Assembly: GCF_900537995.1 (NCBI RefSeq)
Contig: NZ_LR027880.1
Location: 27,501-91,500 of the forward strand
Origin: Roseburia intestinalis L1-82
Lineage (GTDB): Bacteria; Bacillota; Clostridia; Lachnospirales; Lachnospiraceae
Direction: 5' to 3'
DNA length: 64,000 nt
The notes below the pieces were generated by a model, which searched no databases, was not told the DNA's origin, and worked only from the letters and a program-made list of their open reading frames with translations. Made by a program: the position numbers and the translations under genes. Positions 29,249 through 37,287 of this stretch are shown in pieces (the first letter of the stretch is position 1; each line of letters opens with the position of its first letter).

Positions 29249-29737
29249 ATGAAAAAAGAAGAATTGGGAGAGCTGATCATCGCATCCGAGGATATGATGT
29301 ATCATGTGGCAAAAACGCTTCTGTACCGTGATGCGGACTGCGCAGATGCGATCCAGGAGACGATCGTGAAAGCATTTTCCAAACTGCATACATTAAAATC
29401 GGATGTCTATGCGAAGACATGGCTGACAAGGATTCTCATCAATGAATGTTATACCGTGATGAGGAAAGAGAAGAAAGTGGTGTCGCTTGAGGATTATCAG
29501 ATGGAGGAGCGTGCGGCAGAGACAAAAGATTATTCGGAATTATATGAGGCGATCAGCCGTCTGTCAGAGGATGCGAGGCTTTCTGTCACACTGTATTACA
29601 TGGAGGGGTACAGTGTGCGGGAGATAGCGGGGATCTTAGGTGTGACAGAGAGCGCCGTAAAGAACCGTCTGTCGCGTGCGAGGGCGAAACTGAAAAACGA
29701 ATTGGAACAGGAAAACAGTTACGGAATGGAGAGTTGA
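29249..29737 (+). CDS. ECF-type RNA polymerase sigma factor (second pair)
   Basis: 162 residues with complete region 2 (HVAKTLLYRDADCADAIQETIVKAFSKLHTLKSDVYAKTWLTRILINECYTVMRKEKK) and region 4 (LSEDARLSVTLYYMEGYSVREIAGILGVTESAVKNRLSRARAKLKNELE). GGAAAGG precedes the ATG. It is followed 2 nt later by a membrane protein that is its likely anti-sigma factor. Its sequence is closer to the SigV/SigW style than to the sigma at 23554; the two are not recent duplicates. Confidence 0.93.
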   Translation: MKKEELGELIIASEDMMYHVAKTLLYRDADCADAIQETIVKAFSKLHTLKSDVYAKTWLTRILINECYTVMRKEKKVVSLEDYQMEERAAETKDYSELYEAISRLSEDARLSVTLYYMEGYSVREIAGILGVTESAVKNRLSRARAKLKNELEQENSYGMES

Positions 29738-29739
29738 GT

Positions 29740-31170
29740 ATGAATATTGAAAATATGGAACAGGAATTTCCGAAAATGCCACAGAGCATGCGGGACATGA
29801 TAGAAAAAGAAGTGGAAAAACAGGTAAAAGTGACACCGCAGAGAGGTTATTTTTCCCTGAAAAAAGCGGTAGTGGCGTCACTGGCGGCAACGTTTGTACT
29901 TGGAACGACGATTTTTGCGGGTACAAAATTATATCGCATGAGCAGCAGTCCGCAGGGTAATTACGGTATGACGACTAAAATTGAAAAAACGGATGCGACA
30001 GAAAATACAGAAAAAATAGATCCGGCACCGCAGCTTGCAATGAAATTATCTTATCTGCCGGATGGAATGACAGAGACGGAAGAAGGAAAATACAGCTATG
30101 AACAGACACCGGGGCAGGGAGGTATCTCGATTGTATTTTATCAGATGGATACCGGTGATGAGGCATTTTGGATGCAGGATCATTATGTGACGGAAAGTGA
30201 AAATATACAGGTTGGAAACCACGATGGTGTCTATGAAAAAATGCAGAATATTGTGGGTGATGACTCTGCATTTGACCAGATGATCTATGTAACTTATCCG
30301 GAATATCATTATGTCATGCAGATGTATGTCGGTCATGATGTGACAAAAGAGGAGGCCTGCAAGGTTGCAGAGGGCATTATTTTAGCACCGTCGGAGGAAC
30401 TTGCGGATGGCACGGTGATAAGTCCATATAACTGGAGCGATTATGAGGATGCTATGGCGGAGAATAGCGGTGAGGATGAGGCGTTAAAGACGACAGTCAC
30501 TGCGGAGGAGATGAAAAATCTGCATAAGATCGGCGAGGAATTTGCTGTGACGGGAGAAGCTGATGGAGAATCACAGAATCTGCGGATCAAAGTGACAGAT
30601 GTGAAAGTGACGGATGATGTCGCAATCCTTGATCCGGTTTTTATGGATCGTGATATGCTGGACGTGGATGAAAATGGAAAACTTCTTCCGGATACGATTT
30701 CTTACATCAAAGCCGGAGACGGCATCAATACGCTCGATGAGGTCATAAGCAGCAGGGAGGTACCACGGAAACTGGTATACGTTACATTAGAGTATACCAA
30801 TGCCGGGGAAACAGAATTGACGGATGTTTTATTCTTTAGTTCGGTCATGAAGATAAGGGAAGAAAACGAAGTTTACGAGATCTGCGGCGGGGAACAGCCA
30901 AAAGAGGGGGATGCATGGGATACAGTCCAGGCGGACAGCAGCAGTTTAGAGTATGGTGAAGAGATGGCATATTACGATGTGACCGGCGGAGAGAGGGGAA
31001 ATAATTATTTTGGCAGCATCAAAGCCGGGGAGACAAAGATATTGCATGTGGGGTTTGTTGTGGATGAAGATGCACTGCCGTATCTTTATCTGAATACCGG
31101 TACTTCCGGCAGCAGTTATACATTTACGGAGCAGGATTTAGCGCAGGGGCTGGTGGATATCCGGCAGTAA
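29740..31170 (+). CDS. Single-pass membrane protein, probable anti-sigma factor
   Basis: 476 residues: cytoplasmic N-terminus of about 45 residues (MRDMIEKEVEKQVKVTPQRGYFSLKK), one membrane helix (AVVASLAATFVLGTTIFAG), and a large external part with a DUF4367/MucB-like beta region (LSYLPDGMTETEEGKYSYEQ) and a C-terminal immunoglobulin-like region (YVTLEYTNAGETELTDVLFFSSVMKI). ATG at 29740 lies 2 nt after the sigma stop with GGAGAG ahead. The function is inferred from this coupling and topology. Confidence 0.75.
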   Translation: MNIENMEQEFPKMPQSMRDMIEKEVEKQVKVTPQRGYFSLKKAVVASLAATFVLGTTIFAGTKLYRMSSSPQGNYGMTTKIEKTDATENTEKIDPAPQLAMKLSYLPDGMTETEEGKYSYEQTPGQGGISIVFYQMDTGDEAFWMQDHYVTESENIQVGNHDGVYEKMQNIVGDDSAFDQMIYVTYPEYHYVMQMYVGHDVTKEEACKVAEGIILAPSEELADGTVISPYNWSDYEDAMAENSGEDEALKTTVTAEEMKNLHKIGEEFAVTGEADGESQNLRIKVTDVKVTDDVAILDPVFMDRDMLDVDENGKLLPDTISYIKAGDGINTLDEVISSREVPRKLVYVTLEYTNAGETELTDVLFFSSVMKIREENEVYEICGGEQPKEGDAWDTVQADSSSLEYGEEMAYYDVTGGERGNNYFGSIKAGETKILHVGFVVDEDALPYLYLNTGTSGSSYTFTEQDLAQGLVDIRQ

Positions 31171-31197
31171 AAAGGGAACAGTGGTAAAAAGGAAAGT

Positions 31198-31243
31198 GCA
31201 CCCGGAAATCGGATTGTAGGAGCGGTTTTTCGGGTGCCTTTTC
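31198..31243 (+). terminator. Terminator of the second sigma/anti-sigma operon
   Basis: GCACCCG...CGGGTGC stem, extended by AAA/TTT, followed by CTTTTCG. The stretch to 31380 holds nothing further that I can name. Confidence 0.65.
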
Positions 31244-31380
31244 GTGTAATGATTGAAAGCCTGTAAAATGCATGATAATATAAAATAATCGGAAATCGGA
31301 TATGATTAGAAAGGATCAGCCAGCGAAAAGGAAATTTAAAGTGCAAACCGTAATAATCTATAGACTGGCAGAGTGGTAGA

Positions 31381-32211
31381 ATGGATAAAAAGGTAGTATT
31401 TCTTGATGTAGACGGAACAATGGTCAACGAAAAAGGCGAGATCCCGGAGTCTGCACAGTACGCAGTCCGGACGGCGCAGGCAAACGGCCACCGGATGGTG
31501 GTATGCAGCGGACGCAGCCGTTTTCAGATCTATGACGCACTGTTAGAACTTGGATTTTCCGGGATCGTCGGCGGAGCCGGAGCCTTTGTGGAGGACGAGG
31601 GAAAAGAGTTTTATCATGCATATATTGATGAGGAACACAGAAAAAGCAGTTTTGATTATTTAGAGAGCAATGGATTTTTATTCTGTTACCAGGCGGATGA
31701 CGGTGTGGTGTTGAACCAGAGAAGCTGCGACGGCATGTTAAAGGTTTACCGGGATGCCGGAATGAGTAAAGAGCGCTTAGACCGCCTGATCGGACGGATG
31801 CACCTGACCGAGGAGCCATGGAAAAACGAAAAAAATGAGAAGATCATTTATTACGGCGCACCGTTTCCGGTCGCAAAGGTTCATGCGGACATGGAACCAT
31901 ATTTTGATGCAGTGGCGATTAGTCTGGACGGAATGGGTGATTTTGCGGGCGAGATCGGGATCAATGGCATTAACAAGGCAACAGGCATGGAGCGGTATCT
32001 GAACCATGTCGGCATTTCACGGGAAAACTGTATTGCGATCGGTGACGGACCGAACGACCTTCAGATGATGGAGTACGCCGGGATCAGCGTAGCGATGGGA
32101 AATGCGCGGGATGAGGTAAAGCGGCTGGCAGACATGGTGACGGATCATATTGATGAGGATGGAATTTTGCATGCGTTTGAGCGCCTTGGACTGATAAACG
32201 ATTGTATTTGA
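31381..32211 (+). CDS. HAD-superfamily Cof-type sugar phosphatase
   Basis: 276 residues, class IIB HAD fold. Motif I is FLDVDGTMV (D9 nucleophile, D11), motif II CSGR, motif III a Lys in GINKATGM, and motif IV IGDGPNDLQMM. The cap between motifs II and III is of the Cof/YwpJ size. The family dephosphorylates sugar phosphates or cofactors such as FMN; the substrate cannot be read from sequence. It stands alone, with a weak ribosome site. Confidence 0.92.
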   Translation: MDKKVVFLDVDGTMVNEKGEIPESAQYAVRTAQANGHRMVVCSGRSRFQIYDALLELGFSGIVGGAGAFVEDEGKEFYHAYIDEEHRKSSFDYLESNGFLFCYQADDGVVLNQRSCDGMLKVYRDAGMSKERLDRLIGRMHLTEEPWKNEKNEKIIYYGAPFPVAKVHADMEPYFDAVAISLDGMGDFAGEIGINGINKATGMERYLNHVGISRENCIAIGDGPNDLQMMEYAGISVAMGNARDEVKRLADMVTDHIDEDGILHAFERLGLINDCI

Positions 32212-32286
32212 TGGAAAATGATGATACCATGAAATGGTGCAGGAAAAACCACGAATGGGATCGTGATGAGAGATCGGAGGAGCCCT

Positions 32287-33126
32287 ATGGATAAAAAATC
32301 AGTTCGGGCAGTTGCAGTCACTATTTTTTCCGGGGTATTATTTTTGGAGAGCATGTTTGCAGGCGGAGTCGCAAGCGAGGAGACAGGAAAAGTCTTAGAC
32401 GGCATGCGGGGACTGCGCAGAGTGAATAATGTGCATTATCTGGTAACGAACAGTTATTCCGGGAGCCAGGACATTGTGCAGCAGACGCAGGAGATCTGGG
32501 CTGACCTGTTAGATGAAACCTGGGCAGCGGAGTATAAGAATACGGATGCCGATGGTGCCATGACGTTTTTAAAGGAATTTTGTGATGGGGTTACGGTCAA
32601 TTCTTACCAGGCAGGAGTCTGGAGCCAATGGAATGGCTACAGTACGACGACGGACATTCCAAATTATCAGGCACTTACGAATCCTGGCTACCGTGAGGAG
32701 GACGTTGTTTCTGCGGAATGTGTAGATTTAGATGACGGGGCGACGCAGATCATTTTTTCATTATCAGGGCAGCAGTTGAAAGAAAAAAGAGATCAGGCGC
32801 TTGATCTTATAGAACCGGCTGGTATGGAGGTGGAAGACGATACGGAGCAGATGGATAAGATGTCCGTCTATTACCAACAGTATCAGAAAACAGGCTATCA
32901 GAATGAGCGGATCGCATATACCATTAATAAATCCGGTGTTCTGACAGGAATGGAATACAGTTTTGATGTGAAACGGCCAAAAGTTGTGATAAAGGGTGGC
33001 GAGCAGAAGCTTGAAGGGGAAGAGGAATACGCAATGGGAGTGAAGATAGAGGTGCTTTCCTATAATCAGGCGAATATTCCGAAAGTGATCCGAAAGTGTG
33101 CAGCAGATGCCGGATATGACAGGTGA
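32287..33126 (+). CDS. Secreted protein of unknown function
   Basis: 279 residues with a signal peptide (SVRAVAVTIFSGVLFLESMFAGGVA) and no lipobox. The mature part begins with GKVLDGMRGLRRVNNVHYLVTNSY and has a mixed alpha/beta pattern with a C-terminal KRPKVVIKGGEQKLEGEEEYAMGVKIEVLSYN. It resembles small lipoprotein-like sensory or storage domains, but I do not recognise a family. ATG at 32287 follows GGAGGAG at 5-6 nt. Confidence 0.6.
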   Translation: MDKKSVRAVAVTIFSGVLFLESMFAGGVASEETGKVLDGMRGLRRVNNVHYLVTNSYSGSQDIVQQTQEIWADLLDETWAAEYKNTDADGAMTFLKEFCDGVTVNSYQAGVWSQWNGYSTTTDIPNYQALTNPGYREEDVVSAECVDLDDGATQIIFSLSGQQLKEKRDQALDLIEPAGMEVEDDTEQMDKMSVYYQQYQKTGYQNERIAYTINKSGVLTGMEYSFDVKRPKVVIKGGEQKLEGEEEYAMGVKIEVLSYNQANIPKVIRKCAADAGYDR

Positions 33127-33224
33127 AGGCTGATGGAGATATAGATGATTTTCATTTATAACGGAAGAATGTGCATTCTAATGTTGGAAACAACAGAGTG
33201 ATTTGATTGTTGAAAAGTGTGCAA

Positions 33225-33308
33225 TGTTAACTTGATGAAAATAAAAAGTTGACATTACACTCTTTTTTGAGTAATATTGTTAACTATAAGATGAGCGGAG
33301 GTTAACAA
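33225..33308 (+). promoter_or_regulatory. bioY promoter with two BirA operators
   Basis: Promoter TTGACA (33249-33254), 17-nt spacer, TAATAT (33272-33277). BirA box 1 is TGTTAAC (33225-33231), N16, GTTGACA (33248-33254), overlapping the -35. Box 2 is TTGTTAAC (33277-33284), N16, GTTAACAA (33301-33308), overlapping the -10 edge, the start site and the ribosome site GGAGG. Biotin-loaded BirA would thus block both RNA polymerase binding and escape. Confidence 0.9.
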
Positions 33309-33310
33309 AA

Positions 33311-33868
33311 ATGAAAACGAAGGGCGTAATTTACTGTGGATTATTTACTGCACTGATTGCAGTCGGGGCATTTATCAAAATTCCGATACCGGTCGTGCCA
33401 TTTACCCTGCAGTACCTGTTTACGATGCTGGCAGGTCTGCTGCTTGGTTCAAGACTGGGAACGGTGTCTGTACTTTCGTACATGCTGCTTGGGCTGGCTG
33501 GTCTTCCAATTTTTTCGGAGGGCGGCGGACTGTGGTATGTGTTTAAACCCAGTTTTGGATATATCATCGGATTTGCAGTGGGTACATTTGTGACTGGATG
33601 GATTGCGGAACATATGGAAAAAAAGACCATTGCACGGTACCTTCTGGCAAATCTGGCAGGACTGTTTTGTGTCTATGCAGTCGGTATGATTTATTACTAT
33701 ATCATCTGTAATTTTGTGATTAATACGCCGATTGCGGCAGGACCACTGTTTTTGTACTGCTTTGTTTTAGCGGTGCCGGGGGACATTGCCTTAAGTATTC
33801 TTGGGGCAGTGGTGGCAAAGCGTGTCAGACCGGTGCTTGCTTATGAGACAGTGCGGGCAAGATCTTAA
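33311..33868 (+). CDS. bioY: Biotin transporter, substrate-binding S component
   Basis: Membrane protein that binds biotin for uptake, alone or with an ECF energy module. 185 residues, six hydrophobic segments, with the family features FIKIPIPVVPFTLQYLFTMLAGLLLGSRLG and GGLWYVFKPSFGYIIGF. First gene of the biotin cluster, directly under the BirA-controlled promoter. No EcfA/EcfT genes are in the window. Confidence 0.95.
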   Translation: MKTKGVIYCGLFTALIAVGAFIKIPIPVVPFTLQYLFTMLAGLLLGSRLGTVSVLSYMLLGLAGLPIFSEGGGLWYVFKPSFGYIIGFAVGTFVTGWIAEHMEKKTIARYLLANLAGLFCVYAVGMIYYYIICNFVINTPIAAGPLFLYCFVLAVPGDIALSILGAVVAKRVRPVLAYETVRARS

Positions 33869-33962
33869 AGATGTTGCAGCAGATATGGTTCATGAGATAC
33901 AAATACATGGATCTGCGTTGGGATTATGCGCAGTATCCGAAAGATAAGCGGGAGAAAAAGAA

Positions 33963-34958
33963 ATGAATGCACTTACATTAGCGGAAGAAATTATTAACGG
34001 AAGAAGAATCACAAGGGAAGATGACCTTTCATTTTTCCTGACCTGTGATCTTGGGGAGCTCTGTGAGGGAGCAGATAAGATCAGGGAAGCACGGATTGGG
34101 GATAAAGTAGATCTGTGTTCAATTATCAACGGGCGCAGCGGAAGATGCCCGGAGGACTGTAAATACTGTGCGCAGTCGGCACACCATCATACAAACTGTG
34201 AGGAGTATGATTTCCTTCCGGAGGAAGATATTCTGGCAGCATGCAAAATGAATGAGCGGGAAGGCGTTGATCGTTTTTCTATCGTTACAGCGGGAAGAGC
34301 ACTGACGGGAGAGGAATTTGACAAGGCGATCCATGCATATGAGACGATGAAAAAAGAGTGTAAGATCGATCTGTGTGCCTCCATGGGATTTCTTTCTGCA
34401 GAACAGCTGTACAGACTGCACGAGGCGGGGGTTACCAGCTATCATCACAACATAGAGACATCCAGACGTAATTTTCCAAATATCTGCACAACACATACCT
34501 ATGACATGAAGATCGAAACATTGAAAAAAGTAAAGGCAGAGGGAATGTGCGCCTGCTCCGGCGGAATCATCGGCATGGGAGAAACGTGGGAGGACAGACT
34601 GGATATGGCGGTCAGTCTTGCAGAACTTGGCATCGACTCGATTCCGATCAATGCGCTGATGCCGATACCGGGAACACCGTTAGAAGGTCTGCCAAGACTG
34701 TCTGAGGCTGATATTTTGCGCACGATCGCATTTTTCCGCTATATCAACCCGGATGCCAATATCCGTCTTGCTGCGGGAAGGGCACTTTTGACAAACGATG
34801 GGGAAATTGCATTCCAGGCAGGGGCATCCGCATCCATTACCGGAAACATGCTGACAACGGTGGCATGCGCAACGATCCGCAGCGACAGACGGATGTTAGA
34901 AGATTTAGGCCGTGATGTGACACCGGAGTACTGGAAAGAAGAAAAGTCAGAGGCATAG
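33963..34958 (+). CDS. bioB: Biotin synthase
   Basis: Radical-SAM enzyme that inserts sulfur into dethiobiotin to make biotin. 331 residues; the SAM-cluster motif C62-PED-C66-KY-C69 and its surroundings GRCPEDCKYCAQS are exact. Later family motifs include HHNIETS, GGIIGMGE, IPINALMPIPGTPLE and AGRALLTND. GAGAAAAAG precedes the ATG. Follows bioY by 94 nt and is probably co-transcribed. Confidence 0.96.
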   Translation: MNALTLAEEIINGRRITREDDLSFFLTCDLGELCEGADKIREARIGDKVDLCSIINGRSGRCPEDCKYCAQSAHHHTNCEEYDFLPEEDILAACKMNEREGVDRFSIVTAGRALTGEEFDKAIHAYETMKKECKIDLCASMGFLSAEQLYRLHEAGVTSYHHNIETSRRNFPNICTTHTYDMKIETLKKVKAEGMCACSGGIIGMGETWEDRLDMAVSLAELGIDSIPINALMPIPGTPLEGLPRLSEADILRTIAFFRYINPDANIRLAAGRALLTNDGEIAFQAGASASITGNMLTTVACATIRSDRRMLEDLGRDVTPEYWKEEKSEA

Positions 34959-35028
34959 TAAGAATCGTCATATGGAAAAGAAATGTCCTTGTTATGTGGA
35001 AGGAAAGAATACAGAAAAGAGGATGGAT

Positions 35029-35712
35029 ATGAGCAAAGCTTTATTTATCACGGGTACCGGGACGGATATCGGAAAAACTTATGTGACCGGGCTGATCGTA
35101 AAAAAGCTGGCAGAAGAGGGAAAGTCAGCTGCCTATTATAAAGCTGCAATGAGTGGAAATGACCACAGGGCAGACGGATCACTGATCCCGGGAGATGCCC
35201 TGTTTGTGCAGAAAATGTCGGGTATTACACAGACGCTTGAGGAGATGTGCCCTTATGTATATGAACATGCATATTCGCCGCACCTTGCCTCACGGATCGA
35301 GGGACATCCGGTGGAGATGGCTGTGGTAAAAGATGGATACAAGGCCGTATGTGATAAATATGATTATGTGACTGTGGAGGGCAGCGGCGGTATTTTGTGC
35401 CCGATCTGTTTTGATGAGGCAAAGATCCAGCTTGAAGATGTGGTGTCGGAGCTTGGACTTTCCAGTATCCTGATCGCAGATGCCGGGCTTGGCACGATCA
35501 ATAGTGTTGTGCTGACGGCAGAGTATATGAAGGCACATCATTTGCCGTTAAAGGGAATCATATTCAACCATTATCATCCGGGGGATGTGATGGAGGACGA
35601 TAACATCTTTATGTGCGAATATATGACCGGACTGCTGACACTTGCGAAGGTACAGGACGGGGACACGGAGCTTAAGATGGATGTGGAAGCACTTGCGGGA
35701 TTATATGAGTAA
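35029..35712 (+). CDS. bioD: Dethiobiotin synthetase
   Basis: ATP-dependent carboxylation and ring closure of diaminopelargonic acid to dethiobiotin. About 227 residues with P-loop GTGTDIGKTY near the start, YKAAMSG (substrate Lys) and VEGSGGILCP. ATG at 35029 follows GAGG; an upstream in-frame extension of 19 codons lacks family similarity. 70 nt after bioB. Confidence 0.94.
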   Translation: MSKALFITGTGTDIGKTYVTGLIVKKLAEEGKSAAYYKAAMSGNDHRADGSLIPGDALFVQKMSGITQTLEEMCPYVYEHAYSPHLASRIEGHPVEMAVVKDGYKAVCDKYDYVTVEGSGGILCPICFDEAKIQLEDVVSELGLSSILIADAGLGTINSVVLTAEYMKAHHLPLKGIIFNHYHPGDVMEDDNIFMCEYMTGLLTLAKVQDGDTELKMDVEALAGLYE

Positions 35713-35793
35713 AGTTGATATGTATGAAATTTTGCAGCTATCTGGCAGCAGACTGTTAAGTAGTTGAGAACAGAATAAAAGAGGAGTAAAAAT

Positions 35794-36984
35794 ATGATCT
35801 GGTATCCTTACGAACAGATGAAAACAATGCGGGAACCTTATAAAATTTTAGATGCCGAGGGTGTTTATCTTTATACGAAAGATCAGAAACTGATCGATTC
35901 GGTATCGTCCTGGTGGTGTATGATCCATGGCTATAAACACCCGGAACTGACGGCTGCCATCAAAGAACAGGCAGATCATTTCTGCCATGTCATGCTTGGC
36001 GGACTGACACATGAGCCGGTGCAGAAGCTTTCGGATAAGTTGCAGGAGTATTTGCCGGGAGATTTGGATTACTGCTTTTTCTCGGATTCCGGAAGTGTTG
36101 CGGTGGAAGTCTCCTTAAAGATGGCATTACAGTACAATACAAATCAGGGCAGAAAACGTCCGCTTGTGCTTGCATTAGAGCATGCTTACCACGGGGATAC
36201 GTTTAAGGCGATGGAAGTGGGGGATGATGAGGATTATCATTTCGCATTTGAAGAAAAAACGGGTGTGGTTCATATACCGACCGAAATCGCGGCACTGGAG
36301 GAGGCATTTGAGAAATATCATGACGAATTGAACTGTTTTATCGTGGAACCGCTGCTGCAGGGCGCAGGCGGAATGCGGATGTATGATATTTCTTTCCTGA
36401 AACGCGCACGCGAATTGTGTGATGCGTATGATGTACTTTTGATCTTTGATGAGGTTGCAACGGGATTTGGAAGAACCGGCAACCGTTTTGTGGCTGATCT
36501 GGTACTGCCGGATATCTTAGTGCTCGGAAAGGCACTGACCGGAGGTTATATCGGTCATGCGGTGACAGTGGCAAACCACAAGGTATTTGATGCATTTTAC
36601 AGCGATAATGACCGTCATGCACTGATGCACGGACCGACCTTTATGGGAAATGCACTTGCCTGTGCCGTGGCACTCAAAGGGATTGAGATTTTTGAACGTG
36701 AAAATTATATGGGAAAAATCAAACGCATTGAAGAAATTTCACACCGTGAGATGGACGGATTTACGGATCCGAGGATCAGAGAAGTGCGTATTATGGGCGG
36801 CTGTACCTGTGTGGAAGTGCACGATGGAGCAGCCCTTGAAGGATTCCAGCAGTTTGCATATGAGAGAGGAGTCTTTTGCCGTCCGTTCTTAAAGTACATG
36901 TATTCCATGGTTCCTTACATTATAGAGGAAGAGGAACTGGTTCAGATTTTTGATGTGATGAAAGCATGGTTTCGCAGAGGTTAA
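35794..36984 (+). CDS. bioA: Adenosylmethionine-8-amino-7-oxononanoate aminotransferase
   Basis: PLP enzyme that converts KAPA to diaminopelargonic acid using S-adenosylmethionine as amino donor. 396 residues, slightly short. The BioA-specific SSWWCMIHGYKHPEL is at the N-terminus, then FSDSGSVAVEVSLKMA, FDEVATGFGRTG, and the PLP lysine in LVLGKALTGGYIGH. It ends the cluster. With BioB and BioD it covers the last three steps; KAPA synthase (BioF) and pimeloyl-supplying enzymes are not in the window. Confidence 0.95.
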   Translation: MIWYPYEQMKTMREPYKILDAEGVYLYTKDQKLIDSVSSWWCMIHGYKHPELTAAIKEQADHFCHVMLGGLTHEPVQKLSDKLQEYLPGDLDYCFFSDSGSVAVEVSLKMALQYNTNQGRKRPLVLALEHAYHGDTFKAMEVGDDEDYHFAFEEKTGVVHIPTEIAALEEAFEKYHDELNCFIVEPLLQGAGGMRMYDISFLKRARELCDAYDVLLIFDEVATGFGRTGNRFVADLVLPDILVLGKALTGGYIGHAVTVANHKVFDAFYSDNDRHALMHGPTFMGNALACAVALKGIEIFERENYMGKIKRIEEISHREMDGFTDPRIREVRIMGGCTCVEVHDGAALEGFQQFAYERGVFCRPFLKYMYSMVPYIIEEEELVQIFDVMKAWFRRG

Positions 36985-37068
36985 AGCAGGTACTTGACAT
37001 TAGACAGACAACTGTTAACATAGAATTAATCACTGTATGAAAAATCTGCATGATAAGGAGAAAAGACT

Positions 37069-37284
37069 ATGTTAACAGCACTGTTTATTATTTTAATGTT
37101 TGCCGTATTTGGAAAATTGATCCTGTTTGCTTTCAAGGCATCCTGGGGGATCTTAAAAGTTTTACTTACGATCATTATCTTCCCGTTGTTTTTGATCGGG
37201 TTATTTGTTTCAGGACTGGTTTATATTGCACTGATACTGCTTGTAATCGCAGGAATTGTGTCGGTGGTCAAATCGTTGACATAA
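37069..37284 (+). CDS. Small two-helix membrane protein
   Basis: 71 residues, almost entirely hydrophobic with few charges (LTALFIILMFAVFGKLILFAFKASWGILKVLLTIIIFPLFLIGLFVSGLVYIALILLVIAGIVSVVKSLT), forming two or three membrane helices. AAGGAG stands 9 nt before the ATG. No family recognised; such proteins occur widely in Lachnospiraceae. Its stop is 3 nt from the convergent oxidoreductase gene. Confidence 0.65.
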   Translation: MLTALFIILMFAVFGKLILFAFKASWGILKVLLTIIIFPLFLIGLFVSGLVYIALILLVIAGIVSVVKSLT

Positions 37285-37287
37285 AAA

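Noticed and set aside
37013..37019. TGTTAAC after bioA as a third BirA site
   Set aside because: There is no matching second half-site at the required 16-bp spacing.
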